Shown in pieces: positions 47,101 to 58,914 of a DNA stretch of 64,000 nt. Within the stretch, counting starts at the first letter, position 1. Every line of letters starts with the position of its first letter. A model generated the notes under the pieces. The model saw only the letters and a program-made list of their open reading frames with translations. It made no database searches and was not told the DNA's origin. Source of the DNA: Trogon surrucura (Eukaryota > Chordata > Aves > Trogoniformes > Trogonidae); contig CM036629.1 in NCBI GenBank assembly GCA_020746105.1, forward strand, positions 3,440,501-3,504,500, in the 5' to 3' direction. The position numbers and the translations under genes were made by a program.

Positions 47101-50100
47101 TGTGTTCAAGCGAATCTTCTCCTCTGCCCTCATCTCAGCTTTACTGATGGTTTACTTGCAGCTATTAGAGTGAATTATTAATACCAAAAGTGTTTTCAGG
47201 ATAGGAGTTTCTGATTTATAAGAAATTTATAGGAAATTTATAGCTAATTTATAGGAAATCTGGGGACTGGATTTTCCACAAGACTCAAGTTTTGGCCTGT
47301 TCCTGCTCTCACTGGCACTGATGGAACCTGGATGCCGTCTCAGTTCACAAGTCTGGAGACACAGGACTCGTGTGAGTCCTTTCTGAAAGCAGGACCAAAT
47401 TCATAGGGTACAAACAAGACAATCTAGAGGGCCCCACTGATGCTTTTTCTCAATGACCTCTGCTCGGTTGCCCCAAACCCATAGTGATCCTCACCAATTG
47501 TGCTGCTGGGACCAGCTCATGCCAAGACCCTCAGCCCTACAACGACTCTGCTACCCCCATGGACACTCATTTTAAAAGCAACTTGGGTATTCGTATTTCA
47601 CTTTGCCAGGCCAGAGAATATAGTCTCTCTCAATCTCTTATGAACTAAAGTGGTTTCCAACAGGGGAAAAAAGAAAGAAAGAAAAATCCAAATGTGTCAT
47701 ATCACATCTTACAACACAGGAAAACTGGAAAAAAAAGAATTACTCTGAATCCAAAATTCCAGTTTATCAGTTAGTTTTGCTGGGAAACGGCAAGTTTTCC
47801 CATATTGCACATCCACCCATCGAGCAGTGGGTCAGCGTGCGAGGGTGACACAACCCCGCCAACCCCACCCCAGGTGTATTGTCAGAGACAGGCTGGGAAA
47901 AGGATAGTTTCCAGCTCCTTCCCCTCTCCTGTGAATAAACAATGCTATTACCACACCCTGGAAAGTCTGATTGCTGTTACATGGGCTGGCTGAAAAGTGG
48001 TGTGGCGGAGAAAGAGTCAAACCCTTGTGTGCCAGTCAGTGCTGGGGCAAGGGGACACACTAAGCATGGATGTCACAGCTGTGGTCTCCCAACGTGGATT
48101 GGTGCACGCCACCAAAATATTGTGCAGAAACATCTGTATCACCTCACACTGCTCTATCCCAAGGCACAGCTTCTCTTTTTCCCTAACACTTCACAATACT
48201 GTTTAATATTAATCTAGAACCACCCTAAAGCAAATAGCTGTGTCCTTTTTTTTTTTTTTGTGCACACAATTGTGCAAGAAAATTTCTTTCACAGTCCTGG
48301 ACACAGGCTTTGAGTATAGCTCTGGTCAGCTAAGCTAATTTCCACAAAACAGTTGCTCAAGGTGCTTTAAAATCTTCCTTACCAAACACATGAGCAGCTT
48401 GTGAGCACACCACCTGACTGTGCACCCATAAAAAAAGTTTCAAAGAATGTGACTATGTGGAACTTGCAGTGAGTCATCTTCCACCGAGCTACAATCAATA
48501 ATGAAGACATGAGCCAAGGGTTTATATCTTTTGCCATAAACCAAATAAAAATCGTGCTTCAGCTCAAAGAATGGAGCTGATAACCAGATTTCAGCCTTTC
48601 CAAGCTGTGCAGCTTGCTGCATTGGCAGTTGACTTCATTCCCATCCAGAAATTAGCAGATCAGCTTTGGTTTGGTCTTTATTAATTTATTAATTTGATCT
48701 TTATTAATTTTTTCCCCATGTGCTGTCTTTACTCCCTTTCTACTAAACTAAACCAGCAGACGTTTTTGCTACATCCATGACTTATGCCAAATGTCAAGAC
48801 ACCCTTACTCTCCAAGAAAACATGTGGTCAGAAGGTTGGAAAGATTTTTCATTGCCAGTGAAATCTTACGAATTACCAGAAATCAGTAACATATTTCCCC
48901 TTGGTTTCAGTGGGACCATGATTTCACCCCTTGGGTAGGGGATTTTTAACTTGGTGGTGTGGAAAGAAATTACCAAGTTCCTTTCTAGCTTCCTCATTCT
49001 TTAGCTGTCGATGGGGTGGAAAACAACACAAACGTAGGGTGAGGAGTGCTGAAACCACCACTCAACTACCTGCACATCAGGGAGATGTACCAGCTGTTGT
49101 GGGTTGGGGCCCCAATTTACTAAGCCATCAGTGTGTAGACTCTGCCTGGAAAGCTCAGCATAAGTAAGGTAGGATCATCCACACTCTCCCACTATGTAAA
49201 GACTAAATGGGCAGAGATCAGAAATGCTATGACAGGTCCAAAACTTTCCCAGGGAAGCTGGCTGTATTGTGAGAACGAGGATGGCAGATGCTTGTTGAGA
49301 GTGTCACAGCTGGGATTAGGAGCTGCACTGGCATGTATGTAGCAAAGGTATTGCTGTCGTGAAGCACTTAGAGACCAAACAAACTCTGAGGAAGCTCATC
49401 CCTCTCCTGGCATAAAAATATCCCAAAGACACCAGCCTCCCAGGGTGGGTGAATACTGCCACAAGGCTCTCTTTGACATTTCCAACGGGGCTTTCAGCTA
49501 CAACAGCAAGAAATCTCCTACTGCAACACATGAGCATCATCTCTCCTGGCCAGGGCTGTCGCTGCTCTCCACCATAGTCTGCAGTGGGAGCAGAGACAGA
49601 GCCAGCAGCAGGTGGTTTTGAAATGTCTCTTTGCACATACCTTCTTTCTTCATACCAGCTCTGAAGCATTTCTTCAGCCTGCAGTACCTGCACTGGTTCC
49701 TCTTGTCTTTGTCTATCACACACTGTCGGCTGAACCTGGGAGGAGACGAGAGATAAAACACGAAGCCACCAGCCTGGTATCTGCACCCCACTCACCCAGA
49801 GCAGCCCCAAAGAGCTACGCTTTGCATGAACCTAGAGAAAGCCAAGAAACGGACCGAATGCAAGAAACGGACTGAATCAACGCTAGCTTGGACCAACTCC
49901 TCGTTTTCCCCACCACCATTCCCGCCAGCTGGGAGCGCAGTGATTTCAGACCACCCACCTTGGGAGGACTGTGATGATTTTCGCTGTGAAAGCTAGACTG
50001 TGCCTCTAGTTGTGCTGATGGGGGAACTCCATTCCCCACTTTCAGACAGTTACCAGGCGTTTGGTGTCGGGCTTTGTCTGAACTTATCTATTAGCACTGT

Positions 50101-53100
50101 CCTGCTTTGTATAGAATAATTACACTTTGTATAGAATAATTACACACAAGACCTTTTGCCTCTGCAGCCTAGTTTCAAGGCACATGGCCTCCTAATTCCT
50201 ATTAATTTCAACAGGGGATTTATAAACCTATGTGCTGTTCAAGGGGTGGCCCATGTAGGTTTGACAACTCTTGCCATGGTGGGTGAAGCAATGGAAGAGG
50301 AATCTGCCGCACAGATGGCGTGGGATGCTCCGGGACCATCATTAGGTTGTAAAAGCTGAGGCACTTTCCCAGACTGGTAAAAAGCCAAAGGTACAAAGAC
50401 TTTCCAAGGAATTCATATCTGTGACAAACAACAGAGTTCCAAGCTGGGCTAAATACCGTGCATCTCACCAAATAAGGGTTTGTAGACAAGCGAGCATTTG
50501 CCGTTTGCTTGGCTTCGATACTGCAGATCTTCCTCGAACTGCCAAATATCACAAGGATTCATGAATTCCCGGGGAGGGGCAACAGCTCCGCTCCCAGGGG
50601 ACTGAGAGCTGAGATTTCAAAGGAATCAGTAGTAGCTGTTGCTTCCTCCTGTGGAGATCCCACAGTTCTTGGGATGTGCACCATGTGGGTGGACACTGCT
50701 GTCCGCCCTGGTGTTTTTTTGTGGCTGCTGTGTCCTGGAGTGATAAGTAGCCCAGCAGCATTTTGAACAAACAAGGTGACTCGCATTGCAAAAAAATTTG
50801 GAATGCCCTTAAAGAGCTCGGGAACAGAAATAAAGCTTCCAGGTTTTAATTAGACATAATGCGCTTGAAGGTATTCAGGGCCGCTTTTTTCCCCTTCCTC
50901 CTGTGCTAAAATAAACACCCTTCTCCTAAGGTCAACCAAGATAGCTGCTTTATAATTTATAGCCTCCGCCTGGTAAATGTATACCTGTGCGCCAAAGTGG
51001 ATGTGAATCATTGCTGGTCCACACTCAGTTCTCAGAATGATTGTAAAATCATCAGTGATACGTCAGCATACACAGTTTAATGTATTTCAGAACAAAATAA
51101 AAAAGAGAAGTTGTGAGGAAGGTGGAGGTTTTGGAGGTGACGGTCTCTTGGATGCTTCTTGTCTTTACCGGGAAAATCAAGAACAACTGCATTTGAGATG
51201 AAATTTCTGGAGCTTTGGGCCTTTGCCACCTTGGCTTTCTCTTGCTGGGCTGTGACGAGGGCTTGGTGTCACTCCACACTCATAATCTGTACTTACATAT
51301 TATACACATGAATCAAACCTCAGGTCTGTAAGTTTCTCTTGATTTACACATCAGGAAAAGCAGTGATGGTGAATTCACCAGATGGATTACTTGGTGCCAC
51401 AAAAGGTGAGATAGGAGTTAGTTCACTCCTTGGCTCCTCATTCCCTGGCCGTAAACTAAACTGCAGTACTGCTGTTAGCATTCCCGGCATGGGAATTTGG
51501 CACTTGGGGTAGGAGCCCCCTTGCGCAACCTGATCTCCACCCCAAATTTATAGCCAGCATCAATAAATTGTATTAATTTATTGCGGAAAGGAGAAATACC
51601 TGCAAGAATAGACGTGATTCTTGCGGACGCTCCTCCTGAAGAAGCCTTTGCAGCCATCACAGCTGGATGCCCCATAGTGTTTGCCGGTTGCCCGATCCCC
51701 ACAGATGGAGCAGAGGGAGCTGATGCCGTTGGCGAGCAGGGTGGTGTTTGCTGATTCGGTTGCGATGGTCTCTGCGGGCAGAGAACAGGGACCATTAAAC
51801 CCTTCTGTGATGGAAACCAGAGTCAGCCGACAGCAAGTTGCTTTTTTAAGCAAAGCATCTCCACACACTCATGTCCATACGCACTATGTGTCGCTAGTAA
51901 AGCCTCCAGATAGATGATCAGGTTCTTCTCAACCACAACTGAGAGTAACTTAGTTCTTTTGCTCCTGCTATTAGTATTTTCCTTTGCTTGAGAGAAATTT
52001 TGAGCTGCATAACACAATGAGCATTTAAGAACTACCACTACTTTTCTCGACAGATGCAGAGAAAGCTTACCTGGATGTGAAATATGTTTTTGAGGGAAGC
52101 CACCTCTACAGTTAGACACCTGGAGAACATGGTTCAAAGTTGATGCTCACAGAAGACAGTGGAAAGAACATCGTTAACTTGAATAAGCAGAAAGCAGAGA
52201 AGAGACAGCAGCTCCCACTGGTCACTTTAGTTCTCTTAAGTCTGGTTCCTGCTCTGAATTGCCCTCTGAAGAAGCCTTTCCACTGGAGAGCAATAGAGGG
52301 GTGCAGGAAGATCAACCTTGTAAATTAGGGGCCTAAAATTAGGTCATATGAATGCCCTCTGTCATGTCCCCTGTTTGCACCCCCTCATTTGGGGCAGGAA
52401 TAGCTCAGCCCCTGCCTGGCCTGTGTATACACTGCTGAAAACTCCCCTTTAAACTTCTCCCTTGGCCTTAACCACCAGACTCGCTGCCTTCTTAATCCTC
52501 CTAATTTGAGGCACAGCTTGGGGAAGCAAAAGAAAAAAAAAAAAAAAAAAAAAAGAAAAGATGACACTTGAGAAGAGGCAGATGACAGTGTTTACATCTC
52601 GCTGAGAGAAGGAATGTTTGTGGAGTCTGTCCTGACCTGGGCATTCACTGCAGGACAGTTTTATGATTTTTTCACACCTCTGGGAGCATGTTCTTCGCTC
52701 CAGGAGAACTCATTTGGTGCCGCAGTGACCTCGGCAAAGTCTCTGGGACAAGACACATACTGCCTCGCAGAAGAGAATGAGAAAAGCTCAGCTGCTGTTG
52801 TATTGAGCAATGACGAATTGTGGAGAAAATAACTCAAAGGGGAGGAATTGGCATCTGAGCTGGACAGCCTAAGGAAAGTTTTCTAATGCATAATGCATAA
52901 AAATAGCTTTGGGTAATCCACACACAACATGTATATATACAGAGAGAGAGAAGGCTATTTTTGTATAGGAATACACATCAAAAATTTGTAGTGAAAATAT
53001 TTGCCATGCAATAAAAATCGTAATCAAAAGCCAAAGGGAAAAAAAAAAAGCCAATAAAGCTTTAGTTTTTAAAAAACTGGAAAGTTTCTTAGCTAAGACT

Positions 53101-56100
53101 AAGACATTTTTAGCTAAGACTTCACAAATGGAAAGGTCAGGCTTCCTTTCATCCCCTTAAAAAACATTTTTGATCTACACTTCACCTTCTAACATATGGA
53201 TGAATATGTAAGTGAGTTGTAACAAGATGGGAGCAACATGACGAGGAAGAATGACATCAAAATTATTCTTAGGTCATAACGACAGGAATTGAGATTTACC
53301 TGCTGCCCAAAATCTATTTAAGATAAGATGCTTCCAGCTGTGGCATTTGCCAGTAAGTAGTACTTGAGTCCTTTGCCTGCATCAGAGGTGCTTAATAGTA
53401 ATTTATATTGATTTTTAGGGTGGTTTTTTCATTGATTCTTTGTTTTATTTTGCTTGATAACTCAATATTAAACAAGCCATACTGGAATATTCCTTCGAGG
53501 GTAGCTGTACTGCTAAATGTTTGTGCATCTGTTGCTTCATCTATTTTTTTGAAGAAACATATGACCATAAACAAATGCATCAAGCATGCTGGATTCTATT
53601 TTAAAAATTGCACAACAAAAATAAAGATAAGGCAGCCAATTTTCTCCTCCCTCCACTTATGCTTTCTCTACTGACTTTAGATGAATCAAGACGAGGTCAT
53701 AGAGTTTGTGTCTCCACTGGACCCTTCATCCTTCACCTGGGTCCAGATTGCAAAATGTTCCTGGTGATGGAAAGCATTTATTCACCAGAGAAGAATGTTC
53801 TTCCCTTGTGTGAGTAGGACATGTGAGGAGCTGCTTGCTGATAATAGGAAGAAATTAATAATCTGGCCTGAAACCAAGTGTTGCTGGAGGAAGGACCATC
53901 AGCACTGAGCACCAGAGGGCCCATGGAAGTCAGCAAACCAAGTTTTGCCCTCAGTTATATCCATAAAAGACATAGACAAGCCCATGGGTTACAGCTGAGT
54001 TGGGTGGCTCTGCGTTACGACAGATATACAGCTGGAAGTTCAGTCGCTGCTAGGTAGCCATGTGTCCTTCTCAGCTTGGTTGAACATGAACAGAAATTTG
54101 AAAAAATAAAGAAAAAACAACCCAAAGAAAAGGAAAGCCCTAAGCCATTATGCACATGTTAATTAAGATGATAAATTTTAATTACACAATCCTGTTGCCA
54201 ACTAATGGTGAGTTCCAACTGAGAATTAGCTCAGAGAAGAGCAAAGCCCCAACTGATACCACATGTATCAGAGGACTGTTTCCATGTGGCTTCCAAACAT
54301 AGTGTCTGGGAAATATCTGGGATTTTTCCCTGATCGCTGCTAGGAAAGGCAGTGCTCCTGCCAGCACAGTTGCCTGTCTGTGAAATCAGCAGAAAAGTGC
54401 AGAATCTTTACTTCAGCCCCGCCTGACACAAGGTGATACTCGGCTCAGAGTTTCACTGAACACATTGTGCCTCTTTTGGAGCTGAGCACCGTGCTGAGAT
54501 GGTGCTCAAGGGCTGCTAGGAAGGGGCTTGTCGGAGTCCTGCTGGCTCACAACTGTCCTCACCACTCTGGAGAAAAGTACTCAGAGGTATCTACTGGTTA
54601 TAGATGATCATCGCCATGGTATAACAGATCAGTTTCTAAGCCGTGCCACAGTGCCTCTGAAACTTCTTCTGGAGATATGGAACTAGTGATGTCCTCCAAG
54701 AAGAAACTGTAACTCATCTTGACCTTGCGTGGTTCCCTGAACGAGCTGAAGACCCACAGTTGTGGCCATGCTTCTTGCTAGGAGTGTCCTGGACATTCAC
54801 TGGCAGAAAAATCTGAAGGTTCAAACATCTTTTGGGAGTTACATATAAGGAGCATGCGGATTAGAAACTACAGCCTACCTAATGCTGGTGAGAGTGTCCC
54901 ACTGGCTTCACCAGCTTTGGGGTCAACCAAGCTCACAATTAAATACATACAAACTTTTTTTACTTACTGCCTCTGTATGTAAGGCCATTACCTAACCAGG
55001 GATGAAACGAAGATGCCACGTTTTACAGCGATCAGAAATGACAGTGAGGATGGTCTCAGCGAGGATGCTACTGGGAAATGGTGTCTGGGTTCCATTCTGA
55101 GCTGGAGTTCTGCATGATACCTGACCACTGCAGATCCCTTTGCTGCTTTTCCTTTCAGTTACATTACCAGCTACATCTCTTCTAAGTGCACCTTGTGTAG
55201 AATTACCTTGTAATACTTTCCTGAATGGCTTTTGCTTGTATATACCCAGAAATCCAAGCTAGTCTTGGTGCACCTAAGTTACAGCTAACAAATCCCTGAA
55301 TTACACGTGCTGTGCTAGAACGAAAAGAGATAATAAACGCAGGTTTGGGACATGCACACGCAGTCAGACTTGGTGGCCAAAGCCAGCATTGCGAAATGTG
55401 TGCTTACAAATGTAGGGCTGGACGGCGGCGAGCACTGAAGCCCTGGCCGTATGCAGGTCAGCCACTTTCTACATCAGCTTTTAGCAAACAGAAGAGGAGT
55501 TTTTGAGATAGAAAACATAGCTTTGATCCAGCGTTCCCAAATCCTACATTAGCAATGACAAAGAGGCCAACCAGAGAGGCCAGAGCTCATCGCAAGCGCA
55601 CGTTCAGTTGAGGGATGCTCGACCACCGTTAAAAATATCTTTGATGGCTTCTTTACAGTCTGAATTGGGTCTGGGAATACGGTTTTTGCCAGCCTGGTGC
55701 CAAGGACCAGTGTGCTGTTTAGTGCCGAGATGGGAAAACGAGCACCAATGTGGGAGAAAGTGTTTGCCGACACTCAGCTGAGGGATTACTGCAATATTTC
55801 AATAATGCTTCATATTTTAAGCAAAATGACAACTCTGACAAGAGCGTGAGGAAACGGTATTAACAGCACGTAAAAAACAAGTGAGAATATGGTTTGTAAT
55901 GTCAGCCAAGGTAAAGGAAATAGGTTTGTACAGAATGGGACAATTTCTGCAGTTACAATTCATATTTTATAAAGGAAAGACAGGATTAACATTGATTTTT
56001 GTTCATTTCCTTTTGCCATTCTTTCTATTTAAAACCCACAATTTTTTTATACTCCTTCTCCACTCCTATAATGGATTCTATTTTTTATTTTGAATTGGTC

Positions 56101-58234
56101 TCAAAATATTTAGCAAATTGTGGGCTACTTAAAGGTGGAGAATCCAAAATACATATCTAGGCAAATGTCAAAACAATAGCAGCTTCCTGAAGCAGAAATC
56201 TTAACACCAGAAGTCATTAACCACCCAAAGCTTTTGATGAAATAGTATTCCAAAGAAGGAAACAGTTGGTTTCAGAAAAACATGACCTTATTCAAAAATA
56301 TTCTAAATTTTGTTTTAAAAATTGTTCAGAATGTAAGAAACAGTCCTGAGTCCATTAAAGTAATATTGCACGTCTTCCTGTTCAGGTTTATAGAGGACAG
56401 AACTGCCATTAGGTTTAGTAGGGGAAATAATACAGATGAATCTTGCCTAATGGGAAAGATACTGCTTAAAACAATCCAGTATACCATTAAAAATATCTAA
56501 AATGAGATTATTTCTTGATTCTAACAAATTTTAAATCGTTTCTGGAACTACAGAGTATCTGTGTGAACTGTTATTTTGAGTTACCTCTGGGAACTGAACT
56601 CAGTTGGTTAGCAATATATTTCCACACATGGACATTGCAGGTCTTTTTTTGAAGTTATTTTTACAAACTGTAGAAGAGGACACTTACCCAAGACAAACAA
56701 GCTAATTTCAAAACAGCTAGTTCCTGAGAGAACCAGTTACTCATTAACAGCTAGACAAATAACACCAATACTGATCTAGATAAACTTCAGAAAAAAAATC
56801 AACCTGTCAGTTCCACTGCGTGAAACAGCAGAGAGACCCACACAGGCTTTGGTAGTTGATTTGCAAAAGTATATTGAATTTTGAGGAAATTTGTACCACT
56901 CTAACAAGTCAAAAATACATTGTTGTCCAACATCAAGTGACAAAGAGAAATATCTGTGTTAAATAACGTTTCTGGGGTAGGATGGCGATGGAAACCTTTC
57001 TGCAAGAATAAGAAATAAGATCCAGTCTCTCTGGAGCTGGCAAAAAAAAAAAAAAGAAGAAAATCCTTCACTTGGGGACAGACTCTTGAAGTCAAGTTTA
57101 AATTCAAATTTCTTTGGGCCTTTTAACTTTACTCGTCTCCTGACAACCCTCCATGTCCCACAATAATAAGTCTAATCATTTCATACTGTAGATGATAGCC
57201 CTTCTCAAAATCTGATTTCTTTAGATGAGACAGCTAATGAGCAAACACGAGACCCTGAAACTCCCATCTTAATTTCACTAAGCTTCTTAACAAATCAAAC
57301 GAAATGCTGCCAAAACTCTCCCAAGGCACTGCTAACTTTGGAATCTCATTTGGTTACATGATTGGTTTCATGCTGTATGACTAAAATGTCCTTTATTTTT
57401 CACACAGTGAACAGTTAATTTTGCAGAACAACGTTCGCATTATGCCCGAGTACTTTTGACTTCTCAAAAGCTGAATAACCCGCAACGCGCCTGATTTCTA
57501 TGGACAAAGCGGAAGTCTTTGCACGTAAACACTCACGCCTCGCAGCCAAGTTCTTTGTGTGCTGTACAGGCTTTTAGACCGTCTTAGTAAGCAGAAAGAA
57601 AATATAAAGCAAGTAACAATTTGGATGTTGCTTCTCAACTCAAGCACCCAGGAACAAGTTGAATTGGGCACATGGTGTATTGACTGAGTAATGGGCAAAT
57701 GGCATTTGAGATGGCATATTTTTCCAAGGATTAAATATGAATCTAAGTCCTATATGGCAATAAAATACACATTTTAAGAAATAAAGGTTGATAATAATCC
57801 TTCTCATAAGTCGCACAGCAGGATAAACCTATGGCATGCCATGAGGACATCTACCAACATTCACAATATCTTGTAAGCTCCTCAGGACAAGACGCTCAGC
57901 CCACCAAGAAAAAAAATTTAAAAAAATAGGACCTGCAAGTGAAGGGGTCCCATCTCAGCCCAAGCATAACTGCAGATGCAACACAAGTTGACAGGTCAGC
58001 TGCTTAAATATTACCCCTTCCACCCTTTGCCCCACACCTCCTATCTGCCTTTCCTAGGTGGTCAGCTTTAGAACAAAGGTAGTGGAGGTTATTCAAGAGG
58101 AAGCGAACAGAAATCTCACCGGTGTTGTTGGGGAGCACCCGAAGGTTGTCAAATTCCAGCATGGTATAAGAGGAGTCCAGGGAGTCCACATAATCTGGCA
58201 TATCCATGTCCATGATGGACTGACAAAGCTTCAT
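35043..58234 (-). CDS. HNF4B: HNF4B nuclear receptor, complete spliced CDS (ten coding exons, 457 aa)
   Basis: HNF4 proteins bind direct-repeat DNA as homodimers and activate liver, gut and kidney metabolic genes. Ten minus-strand exons, from 58234 down to 35043, join in one frame of 1374 bases. The N-terminus [15 protein letters not shown] resembles the HNF4A start. The DNA-binding domain spans residues 59-127: zinc finger 1 has C59, C62, C76 and C79 with P-box CDGCKG, and finger 2 has C95, C101, C111 and C114, followed by C119. The ligand-binding domain covers about residues 163-375 and keeps Arg220, equivalent to the fatty-acid carboxylate-binding Arg226 of HNF4A. The AF-2 helix LLQEMLLGG ends near 375. 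The F domain is residues 376-457 and ends VIPKQEIL, close to the HNF4 C-terminal ITKQEVI. Substitutions such as YVDSLDSSY and [12 protein letters not shown] differ from HNF4A. I chose HNF4B because it is HNF4-like yet distinct from both HNF4A and HNF4G. The distinction from HNF4G rests on memory. Confidence 0.93.
35180..36220 (-). other. HNF4B: HNF4B intron 9
   Basis: This is about 1.0 kb with two T runs on the plus strand (about 35705-35720 and 35962-35976). No other feature is seen. Confidence 0.88.
36221..36334 (-). CDS. HNF4B: HNF4B coding exon 9 (start of F domain)
   Basis: The acceptor TTCTACTGCAG precedes 36334 and the donor GTAAGT follows 36221. The exon encodes [14 protein letters not shown] through SVIHTVPD. 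It is proline-rich and probably disordered. It corresponds to the HNF4A exon after the AF-2 helix, but its sequence has diverged considerably. Confidence 0.93.
36335..36982 (-). other. HNF4B: HNF4B intron 8
   Basis: This is about 650 bases. Nothing other than intron sequence is seen. Confidence 0.9.
36983..37219 (-). CDS. HNF4B: HNF4B coding exon 8 (ligand-binding domain helices 9-12)
   Basis: The exon encodes [20 protein letters not shown] through [20 protein letters not shown], ending in phase 1 before GTACGA. It contains the dimerisation region and the [11 protein letters not shown]-2 helix that recruits coactivators, all conserved with HNF4A. Confidence 0.96.
37220..38938 (-). other. HNF4B: HNF4B intron 7
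   Basis: This is 1.7 kb of unique sequence. The ORFs at 38215-38585 on both strands lack splice signals and family features. Confidence 0.9.
38939..39091 (-). CDS. HNF4B: HNF4B coding exon 7 (ligand-binding domain)
   Basis: The acceptor CTCCCCAG precedes 39091 and the donor GTAAGC follows 38939. The exon encodes [19 protein letters not shown] through [18 protein letters not shown], matching HNF4A residues in the same exon with the IDDNEYA and LKAIIFFDP motifs conserved. The gene track alone misses it because the open frame is short. Confidence 0.96.
39092..40533 (-). other. HNF4B: HNF4B intron 6
   Basis: This is 1.4 kb with A-rich stretches near 39838-39900 and 40046-40064. No other feature is recognised. 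Confidence 0.9.
40534..40621 (-). CDS. HNF4B: HNF4B coding exon 6 (fatty-acid pocket)
   Basis: The exon encodes [15 protein letters not shown], then [15 protein letters not shown]. It ends in phase 1 before GTAAGC. Arg220 in this exon aligns with the HNF4A residue that binds the ligand carboxylate. The second half differs from HNF4A (ATKRSMVFKDVLLLG), so the pocket entrance may differ. Confidence 0.96.
40622..41143 (-). other. HNF4B: HNF4B intron 5
   Basis: This is about 520 bases, AT-rich, with no other feature. Confidence 0.92.
41144..41299 (-). CDS. HNF4B: HNF4B coding exon 5 (hinge and start of ligand-binding domain)
   Basis: The acceptor CTCTTTCAG precedes 41299. The exon encodes [20 protein letters not shown] through [13 protein letters not shown] in phase 0 at both ends. 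The [22 protein letters not shown] type motif is conserved (here [12 protein letters not shown]). Confidence 0.97.
41300..42389 (-). other. HNF4B: HNF4B intron 4
   Basis: This is 1.1 kb of unique sequence; nothing else is identified. Confidence 0.92.
42390..42496 (-). CDS. HNF4B: HNF4B coding exon 4 (C-terminal extension and hinge)
   Basis: The acceptor TCATTTCAG precedes 42496 and the donor GTACGA follows 42390. The exon encodes [20 protein letters not shown] through AEAMAQQ. The NERDRIS and RRSSYED motifs are HNF4 hallmarks. The start of the surrounding ORF is intron sequence. Confidence 0.97.
42497..49640 (-). other. HNF4B: HNF4B intron 3 (7.1 kb)
   Basis: This contains a 13-base G run at 44341-44353, a short ATTTATAGG tandem at about 47211-47259, T runs near 48247, and a TTTATTAATTT-type repeat near 48680-48710. 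ORFs of 100-147 codons in the GC-richer stretch 42600-43050 and at 45486-45906 are open in several frames at once and show no domain. Confidence 0.85.
49641..49735 (-). CDS. HNF4B: HNF4B coding exon 3 (second zinc finger)
   Basis: The acceptor CTCCTCCCAG precedes 49735 and the donor GTATGT follows 49641. The exon encodes [20 protein letters not shown] and [11 protein letters not shown], giving the finger 2 cysteines and the basic C-terminal extension that contacts DNA. It is nearly identical to HNF4A. Confidence 0.98.
49736..51599 (-). other. HNF4B: HNF4B intron 2
   Basis: This is 1.9 kb. It holds an 18-base tandem duplication (CAAGAAACGGACYGAAT) at 49843-49878 and a 20-base one (CTTTGTATAGAATAATTACA) at 50105-50144. 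No other feature is recognised. Confidence 0.9.
51600..51771 (-). CDS. HNF4B: HNF4B coding exon 2 (first zinc finger)
   Basis: The acceptor CTGCCCGCAG precedes 51771 and the donor GTATTT follows 51600. The exon encodes [16 protein letters not shown], then the C59/C62/C76/C79 zinc finger with [19 protein letters not shown] and [14 protein letters not shown]. These define the HNF4 DNA-recognition helix. Confidence 0.98.
51772..58119 (-). other. HNF4B: HNF4B intron 1 (6.3 kb)
   Basis: This is AT-rich unique sequence with a 22-base A run at 52533-52554, a TA/GA dinucleotide patch near 52931-52952 and an A run near 57041. No exon or identifiable mobile element is seen. Confidence 0.85.
58120..58234 (-). 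CDS. HNF4B: HNF4B coding exon 1 (N-terminal A/B domain)
   Basis: The ATG is read down from 58234 with A at -3. The exon encodes [19 protein letters not shown] through [11 protein letters not shown] and one base of the next codon, ending before GTGAGA. It corresponds to the P1-type first exon of HNF4A (similar DMDMxDY and LEFxNxxVL pattern), which carries the AF-1 activation function. Confidence 0.95.
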
Positions 58235-58640
58235 TATTGCCCGTCAACAGCAAGAGAAGCGGCAAAAAACAGCCCTGCTGTCAATCACCGCCAAGGTTTC
58301 CTCTGCAAAGAGAGACACCCCAGCCCTGGCGATGACAAATCATTACCCAGCTCTGCCCGCAGTCCCCTCCCCGTGCGAGGAGAGAAGGGACGAAGCCGTT
58401 CCCTCTCGCGCCCGCCGTCCCCTCCCTTCCCGAGGTGCATCTGTGCTCTCTCGGTCCTGATAATATGATGCAGATAAGGCCTAGACTCAAACGACTTGGA
58501 TTGCATCTTCGGGTCGATACGGCCCGTTTTATGGCCGTTCCTGCGCAAACATTTTGAAAAGGGCTGCCGAGAGGCGCTCGCGCACATGCGCCGCTCTTCC
58601 AGGACGAAGCAGCGCTCACGTCAAATAACACCCATGGCCA
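58235..58640 (-). promoter_or_regulatory. HNF4B: HNF4B 5' UTR and proximal promoter (approximate)
   Basis: This is the immediate upstream sequence of the HNF4B start codon, GC-richer than its flanks and with moderate CpG. Two GATA-type motifs, TGATAA at 58458-58463 and AGATAA at 58472-58477, lie about 225-245 bases upstream of the ATG. No clear TATA box is seen. The transcription start is not resolved, and promoter status is inferred from position. Confidence 0.4.
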
Positions 58641-58914
58641 ATGTTCCCCAGCCCTTGAGAAAAGACCAAATGATGTTCCTTGAAGTTACTGAAGATAACA
58701 AGCCGGTGTCACCACTGGCTGGAGAACATCAGAATAGGTCAGCACTGAGAACCTGAGGAGTTGGCATGATGCATAAACAGTGTTGTACACCGGTTCACAC
58801 CTTGAGTTGCTACTGGAAGGGAAAACTGAGGTTTTATGACAGCCATCCACACGGCTTCACCCCGCCCAATAGGCAGAGGGGAGGTGAACTCTCCCACTCA
58901 CCACCTATTGGCTG

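Noticed and set aside
47211..47259. Short tandem ATTTATAGG repeats considered as a CRISPR-like or satellite array
   Set aside because: It is only three or four tiny AT-rich units with no spacers, ordinary microsatellite-like slippage.
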